NCBI GenBank assembly: GCA_020628755.1 | Contig: JAHDEQ010000002.1 | Span: forward strand, 28,202-38,650 | Direction: 5' to 3' | Length of the DNA stretch: 10,449 nt | Source of the DNA: Saprospiraceae bacterium | GTDB lineage: Bacteria > Bacteroidota > Bacteroidia > Chitinophagales > Saprospiraceae | Shown here: piece after piece, positions 6,131 to 10,449 of the stretch | How positions within the stretch are numbered: position 1 is the stretch's first letter | Layout of the letters: every line of letters begins with the position of its first letter | The notes under the pieces: model-generated | Told to the model about the DNA's origin: nothing | Database searches by the model: none | Seen by the model: only the letters and a program-made list of their open reading frames with translations | Program-made: the position numbers and the translations under genes

Positions 6131-7321
6131 ATGAAATCTATTGAACAACATATATTTATTGCATTTATCTTATTCCTACCTTTCTTAGCTTTAGGACAAA
6201 CATCCGTAGATGTTTTCTACAACAAAGCGACCGAAGCACACGATCATGGAATGTACAATAGAGCCATTGATTTTTATTCCATGACCTTGCGTAAAGTCCC
6301 TCGACATCAACAATCCTTATACAATCGAGGTTTACTCTATATCAAAACCCAAAAATACAACAAAGCCCTCTACGACTTCACCTCACTCTTGACCCTTAAC
6401 CCTCAAGACGCACAAGCCTACGAACACCGAGCCAGAGCACAAATTTTACTCAATAGATTTCGAGGAGCTGTAGAAGATTATACCCAAGCCATTGCGCTCA
6501 ATCCCAATCAAAGCCGCTTGTACCTCAACCGAGGCATGGCCAATCATCAAATTGGCCAATACGAGCAAGCACAAGAAGACCTAGAAATGGCACGCCTCAT
6601 TGACCCCAACGACCCCGACTTGTACCTCGTACAAGCCGATATTTATATGGAAAATGGTGATTTTATGGAAGCTATGAATTTTTACAACCAAGTCATTGAC
6701 CGTGACCCTTACAATATCAATGCTATCAATAATAGAGCAAATATTTATTTCCAAACCGAGATGGAAGATGTTGCTTTTCGTTCTTACAACCGAGCCATCA
6801 ATATACAACCCAACTCAGATAGTTATACCAATCGAGGTTATTATTTTTTGGAACAAAAAGACTATACATTGGCTTATGAAGATTGTATGGAAGCCATCTA
6901 TATCGAACCCCAAAATGCCGATGCCTACGCCTGCGTAGGCTTTGCCCTACTCCAAAAAGGAAAACACAACAAAGCCATTCAGTTTTTTGATCATGCAATT
7001 TATTTAGGACAAGAATCACCCGATACCTATGTTGGTCGAGGCCGAGCCAACCTACTCTCAGGCAATGCCAACGGTGCCCGTATTGACTTCAATCATGCGC
7101 TAGCACTCGACTCCGAAAATGTAGAAATTTTCTATCATAGAGCTATTGCTTGCCAACAGCTCAACGATTTCGAAGGAGCTGTTGCCGATTTTGACCAAGT
7201 CATCCAACTCCAACCCGACAACCAAGAAGCCCAACAAAAAAAGCAAGATTGCCTCACTTTTATCAACCAATACGGCGATAAGCTCCAATCAAGAGGAGAT
7301 TCTACAATCAAAGAAAAATAA
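6131..7321 (+). CDS. Exported tetratricopeptide-repeat protein (ten TPR units)
   Basis: The 396-residue protein begins with a signal peptide (hydrophobic core IFIAFILFLPFLALG, probable cut near ALG-QTS), so it is exported to the periplasm or attached to the envelope. Residues 27-365 are filled by ten consecutive TPR units of 34 residues with the usual W/Y-x-x-x-G/A-A-x-(Y/F)-A-x-P pattern, such as NRGLLYIKTQKYNKALYDF and NRGMANHQIGQYEQAQEDL. The sixth unit (about 197-229) is one residue short. A charged tail of about 30 residues follows. TPR superhelices bind peptides or partner proteins; no enzymatic domain is present. The large OmpA-family gene starts 136 bases downstream on the same strand, and a joint envelope function is plausible. 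A palindrome of 18 bases sits in the coding sequence at 6923-6940 without breaking the frame. The start is the only ATG in front of the signal peptide; no Shine-Dalgarno is seen. Confidence 0.92.
   Translation: MKSIEQHIFIAFILFLPFLALGQTSVDVFYNKATEAHDHGMYNRAIDFYSMTLRKVPRHQQSLYNRGLLYIKTQKYNKALYDFTSLLTLNPQDAQAYEHRARAQILLNRFRGAVEDYTQAIALNPNQSRLYLNRGMANHQIGQYEQAQEDLEMARLIDPNDPDLYLVQADIYMENGDFMEAMNFYNQVIDRDPYNINAINNRANIYFQTEMEDVAFRSYNRAINIQPNSDSYTNRGYYFLEQKDYTLAYEDCMEAIYIEPQNADAYACVGFALLQKGKHNKAIQFFDHAIYLGQESPDTYVGRGRANLLSGNANGARIDFNHALALDSENVEIFYHRAIACQQLNDFEGAVADFDQVIQLQPDNQEAQQKKQDCLTFINQYGDKLQSRGDSTIKEK
6923..6940. repeat. In-frame 18-base palindrome inside the TPR gene
   Basis: GCCTACGC (6923-6930) and GCGTAGGC (6933-6940) are perfect reverse complements around CT. 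The right 12 bases, GCCTGCGTAGGC, match the core of the intergenic palindrome at 1395-1406 at 11 of 12 positions. It encodes AYACVG in TPR unit 8, at the normal place of the first helix, so the reading frame tolerates it. Confidence 0.5.
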
Positions 7322-7347
7322 TCTATCGCAAATACATTTTTCAAAAC

Positions 7348-7442
7348 CAAGATTTCGTTTTACTTTTATTCAAGAACAATTCTTCTCGTTTGTTGAAGTT
7401 TTCAACTTCGACGAAATATATACTGCAAGATTTCATCTTGCA
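7348..7442 (+). promoter_or_regulatory. Structured leader in front of the OmpA-family gene
   Basis: Several pairings can be drawn in the + strand RNA. An outer stem ATTTCGT (7352-7358) / ACGAAAT (7411-7417) encloses a small hairpin AAGAA/TTCTT (7372-7384) and a stem with a TTC loop (7392-7412, nine pairs including one G-U). A separate perfect hairpin TGCAAGAT-TTC-ATCTTGCA lies at 7424-7442 and ends 15 bases before the start codon. The nine-base word CAAGATTTC occurs twice (7348-7356 and 7426-7434), so ATCTTG (7435-7440) could pair with either copy. There is no T run after the last hairpin, so it is not a typical intrinsic terminator. It resembles no riboswitch I know. Confidence 0.4.
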
Positions 7443-7457
7443 ATAAAGAATAAAACC

Positions 7458-10449
7458 ATGCGAAATCTTTTTTCCTTAATCGTCTTTATAGGACTCTTTA
7501 CCCAAATAGTTGCAGCCCAAACCATACAATGGGCCAGCGAAGTCATCAATGTATCCAGCCAATACGAAGACGATTATTACGCCGCCAAACAAGCATTGGG
7601 TGTTCCCAATGCGCTTATGAATCGCGAACTTCATTACATGGCTTGGGTGCCAAAAAAAGAAGACAGCAGCTTTGGTGAGCATTTACAAGTGGGTTTTCAA
7701 ACTCCCATGAAAATCCAACAAGTAGCCGTTGCCGAAAGCCACAATCCAGGTGCAATCATACGCATCAAAGCCATAGATAAAAACGGCAAATCCCACACCA
7801 TTTATGAAAACAAAAAGCCCAAAGGCACAATGGAATCGGCTCGTATTTTTCGACACAAATTTCCATTGACTGAATATTATGTCAAAGAATTGCGTCTCGA
7901 ACTGCACACTAGCGCAGTTCCTGGCAGCAATCAAATAGATGCAATTGGTATTTCTGATAGCGACGAAGACATCAAATCTAGGGTGAGTTTACTACGGTAC
8001 AAAGAAGAAGTCGAAGCTCCCGAATCCTTAGGCACAACTATCAATTCCAATTTTCCAGAGCGATTGCCCATCATTTCTACCGATGGCCAAACCCTCTTTT
8101 TTGCCCGCAAGCAGCATCCCAAAAATATGGGTGCGGAAAACAAAGATGACATTTGGCTCGCTTATCGCCAAAAGGATGATACATGGAGTCAAGCTCAAAA
8201 CATCGACAGTCCACTCAACAACGACGACCACAACTTTGTGGTCGCCAGCAACCCTTCAGGTGAAATACTATTTTTAGGCAATGATTACGACAAAAATCAA
8301 GAAGGCATATCCATTACACAACGCAAAGGCAAAACTTGGTCAAAACCCAAAGCGATCAAAATAGAAGACCACTACAACGATAGCGAATTTGTAGGCTACC
8401 ACGTCAATGTAGATGGCGATGTATTGCTCATGTCTGTCGAGCGCAAAGAAGGCTTGGGCGACCGAGATTTTTATGTTTCGTTTAAGCGCAGAGATGGCTG
8501 GACCAAACCTCAAAATTTGGGCAAAACCATCAATACCGTTAGTTGCGAAAACAGTATTTTCTTGGCGGCTGACAATCGCACCATCTATTTTTCCAGCAAT
8601 GGACATCCAGGTTACGGCGGTTTTGATATGTTCGTGAGCAAACGCTTAGACAATACTTGGACGAAGTGGTCAAAGCCCAAAAACCTAGGAAAAAAAATCA
8701 ATACCAAACAAAACGATTTCAATTATACCATTCCAGCTTCAGGCGAATACGCCTATTTTTCATCGGGCAGTATGGAAAATTCTGACCTGTACCGCATCAA
8801 ATTACCACAAGAAGTACAGCCCGATCCCGTTGCGCTCATCACTGCTAAAATAGTGGACGACGAGGGCAATCCAATTGATGGAAAGCTGAACATCCAAAAA
8901 ATTGGTAAAAAATATAAAAAGACCCGTTCTGAAGAAGAAGATAAACACCAGTTGGTTTTTCGTTTTGGAGACAATATTGGTATTCATGCCGAAAAAGAAG
9001 GTTATTTCTCGTCAAGCGAAAACATTGCACTCGCCCAAACCCAATTACAAGAACTCGACGGCGAGTCGAGTCCTCCCAAGGCTCGACCATCCGCCACTAA
9101 AGACGAACCCAACGAGTTGCAAATCGAAATCAGAGACCTCAAAAAAGACATTGCTTCACTCGAACGTGAACGCAAAAACACCAAGCCCGTTCAAGTAAGA
9201 CCGAGTAGCAAAAACGATCCTGAATTACAAAAGCTCAAACAAAAATACAACCGACTGCTAGGCGTAGAAGAACCAGCTACTGCCCAAGAAGCAGTAGCTG
9301 AAACGACTCAACCACAAAGCAATGGCGACTCTGAACTCGATGCCATGAAACGTCGTTACAATCAGCATTATAATCAAGAAGAAAGTAAACCTAGTAGTTC
9401 TTCCAAACCAAAACGCAATCCATCTTCCAATAATAAAAAGGACGACGAATTGGCCGCTATGAAAGAACGTTTTAACAAACATTATGGCGAAGAGGATGAA
9501 GAGCCAATTGCTGAAAAACCACAAGAAAAACCATCGTCTAAAAAAGAAGAAAGCGCACCCGCAGAAATAGATTTTGAAGCCTATCAAGAAGAAGTTCGGC
9601 AAGAACTCATTGCTGAATTGACTCCAGAAATTCGAGAAGAATTACAAGAGGAACTTTATACCGAAACCAAGCAAAAGCTCGACGAACAATTGCGGGAGCA
9701 ATTGCAGCCCGATATTGAAAAAGACATTCGCCAACAACTTCAAAAAAACATAGAAGAAGATGTAAAAAATGAGTTAAGACAAGAAAACGAATCTTCGGTT
9801 CGAGAAGCATTAACCGAAGAACTTCGTGATGAAATCGAGGCCGACCTCCGCAAAACCCTCCAACCTCAACTCGAAGCCGAACTCCGTCACCAACTCACCA
9901 AAAAGGTTAAAGACGAACTGCGCCTAGAGATGGAATATGCAGCTAAAAAAGAATTACAAGAAGCTTTGAAAACAGAACTAGAGCAGCAAAAAGATGAACC
10001 CGTTCAATCCGAAATAGACCTTCCAAAACTGGAAGATGAAGAGGCAGAAAATACAGAACCTGCCTACAAAGAAGTGGAAAAAGAAATTGTCTTGATTCCG
10101 ATAAAAGTAGGACAAGTGATACCAATGAATAACATCTTTTTTGATGCCAACAAGTCCAGCCTCAAAGAGGCTTCTTACACCGAATTGGAGCGTGTACTTG
10201 ATTTTCTTAACGCCAATCCAAGCCTCGTTGTTGAAGTGGGCGGACACACCAATGGCTGGTGCAGTAGCGAGTTTGCACACGAACTTTCGACCGACCGAGC
10301 CAAAGTCGTCATGGACTTTTTCAAGCAAAAAGGCGTTCCTGTTAATCGAGTACAGCATCGAGGCTATGGTAAAACCAAACCCATTGCCAGCAACGATACC
10401 AAAACAGGCCGCCGCAAAAACCAACGTGTCGAACTCAAAATTTTAGAAA
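7458..10449 (+). CDS. Large multidomain OmpA-family envelope protein (3'-partial)
   Basis: The frame is open from ATG 7458 to the right edge (997 codons, no stop seen); the last residues VELKILE look close to the natural C-terminus. Parts in order: signal peptide 1-20 (cut at VAA-QT); a beta-rich domain 22-168 with SSQY and YAAKQALGVPN, resembling discoidin-like surface domains; a PD40-type propeller of about five blades, 188-448 (for example TIYFSSNGHPGYGGFDMFVS); a carboxypeptidase-regulatory-like domain, about 459-525; a Lys/Glu/Ser-rich region with three similar motifs (586-605, 624-642, 662-680); a charged helix, 710-845, with a hydrophobic residue at every fourth position; and an OmpA peptidoglycan-binding domain, 885-997. 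In that last domain the usual HTD is HTN (N932), while the arginine of LSTDRA (R947) is kept. Inferred role: an outer-membrane or periplasmic protein tied to peptidoglycan. The CRD and propeller with OmpA recall PorE of the type IX secretion system, but this is not proof. Confidence 0.9.
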   Translation, partial: MRNLFSLIVFIGLFTQIVAAQTIQWASEVINVSSQYEDDYYAAKQALGVPNALMNRELHYMAWVPKKEDSSFGEHLQVGFQTPMKIQQVAVAESHNPGAIIRIKAIDKNGKSHTIYENKKPKGTMESARIFRHKFPLTEYYVKELRLELHTSAVPGSNQIDAIGISDSDEDIKSRVSLLRYKEEVEAPESLGTTINSNFPERLPIISTDGQTLFFARKQHPKNMGAENKDDIWLAYRQKDDTWSQAQNIDSPLNNDDHNFVVASNPSGEILFLGNDYDKNQEGISITQRKGKTWSKPKAIKIEDHYNDSEFVGYHVNVDGDVLLMSVERKEGLGDRDFYVSFKRRDGWTKPQNLGKTINTVSCENSIFLAADNRTIYFSSNGHPGYGGFDMFVSKRLDNTWTKWSKPKNLGKKINTKQNDFNYTIPASGEYAYFSSGSMENSDLYRIKLPQEVQPDPVALITAKIVDDEGNPIDGKLNIQKIGKKYKKTRSEEEDKHQLVFRFGDNIGIHAEKEGYFSSSENIALAQTQLQELDGESSPPKARPSATKDEPNELQIEIRDLKKDIASLERERKNTKPVQVRPSSKNDPELQKLKQKYNRLLGVEEPATAQEAVAETTQPQSNGDSELDAMKRRYNQHYNQEESKPSSSSKPKRNPSSNNKKDDELAAMKERFNKHYGEEDEEPIAEKPQEKPSSKKEESAPAEIDFEAYQEEVRQELIAELTPEIREELQEELYTETKQKLDEQLREQLQPDIEKDIRQQLQKNIEEDVKNELRQENESSVREALTEELRDEIEADLRKTLQPQLEAELRHQLTKKVKDELRLEMEYAAKKELQEALKTELEQQKDEPVQSEIDLPKLEDEEAENTEPAYKEVEKEIVLIPIKVGQVIPMNNIFFDANKSSLKEASYTELERVLDFLNANPSLVVEVGGHTNGWCSSEFAHELSTDRAKVVMDFFKQKGVPVNRVQHRGYGKTKPIASNDTKTGRRKNQRVELKILE

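Noticed and set aside
6131..7321. Possible duplication of the TPR units at DNA level
   Set aside because: The units are similar in protein but show no long shared nucleotide words, so they are old, ordinary TPR repeats.
9258..9602. Minus-strand open frame rich in Phe, Ile and Trp, looking like a membrane protein
   Set aside because: It is antisense to the Lys/Glu-rich part of the OmpA-family gene; reversed AAA/GAA codons give Phe-rich frames automatically.
9978..10424. Minus-strand frame of 148 codons
   Set aside because: It lies opposite the OmpA domain, whose motifs are clear on the + strand, and has no recognisable domain of its own.

Overview
The window is AT-rich bacterial DNA, most likely from a member of the Bacteroidota (Cytophagia/Saprospiria-like). 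Four things point that way: a large OmpA-family envelope protein with a PD40 propeller and a carboxypeptidase-regulatory-like domain, a secreted TPR protein next to it, start sites without clear Shine-Dalgarno sequences, and scattered TAnnTTTG-type -7 boxes. I cannot name the species.

Left part (1-1290, + strand): the 3' two thirds of an RlmD/RumA-type 23S rRNA m5U methyltransferase, cut by the left edge. It is followed four bases later by a small conserved-looking gene that I do not recognise. A gene-free stretch (1291-1588) holds a poly-A/poly-T hairpin, a -7-like box and a GC-rich palindromic block.

Central part (1589-4444, + strand): a soluble hybrid histidine kinase (REC-PAS-PAS-HisKA-HATPase-REC) and a separate Hpt protein. 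Together they make up the internal steps of a His-Asp-His phosphorelay. No DNA-binding output regulator is visible. A strong, symmetric terminator (4407-4444) separates this unit from a convergent minus-strand gene (4479-5471) for a secreted family-73 glucosaminidase with a basic, low-complexity tail.

Right part (5472-10449): about 660 bases without a gene, containing several short inverted repeats. Next comes an exported protein of ten TPR units. A 136-base gap follows with nested and alternative hairpins. The last gene is a very large exported OmpA-family protein of at least 997 residues, open at the right edge. It combines a putative discoidin-like domain, a PD40 propeller, a CRD, a threefold repeat of about 38 residues, a long charged helix with an exact four-residue period, and a peptidoglycan-binding OmpA domain. 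The TPR and OmpA proteins plausibly act together at the cell envelope.

The observations most worth following up are the four-residue-periodic helix, the structured leader in front of the OmpA gene, the resemblance between the extreme N-termini of the kinase and the Hpt protein, and a short palindrome found both between genes and inside the TPR gene. No CRISPR array, tRNA, rRNA or transposase gene was seen.
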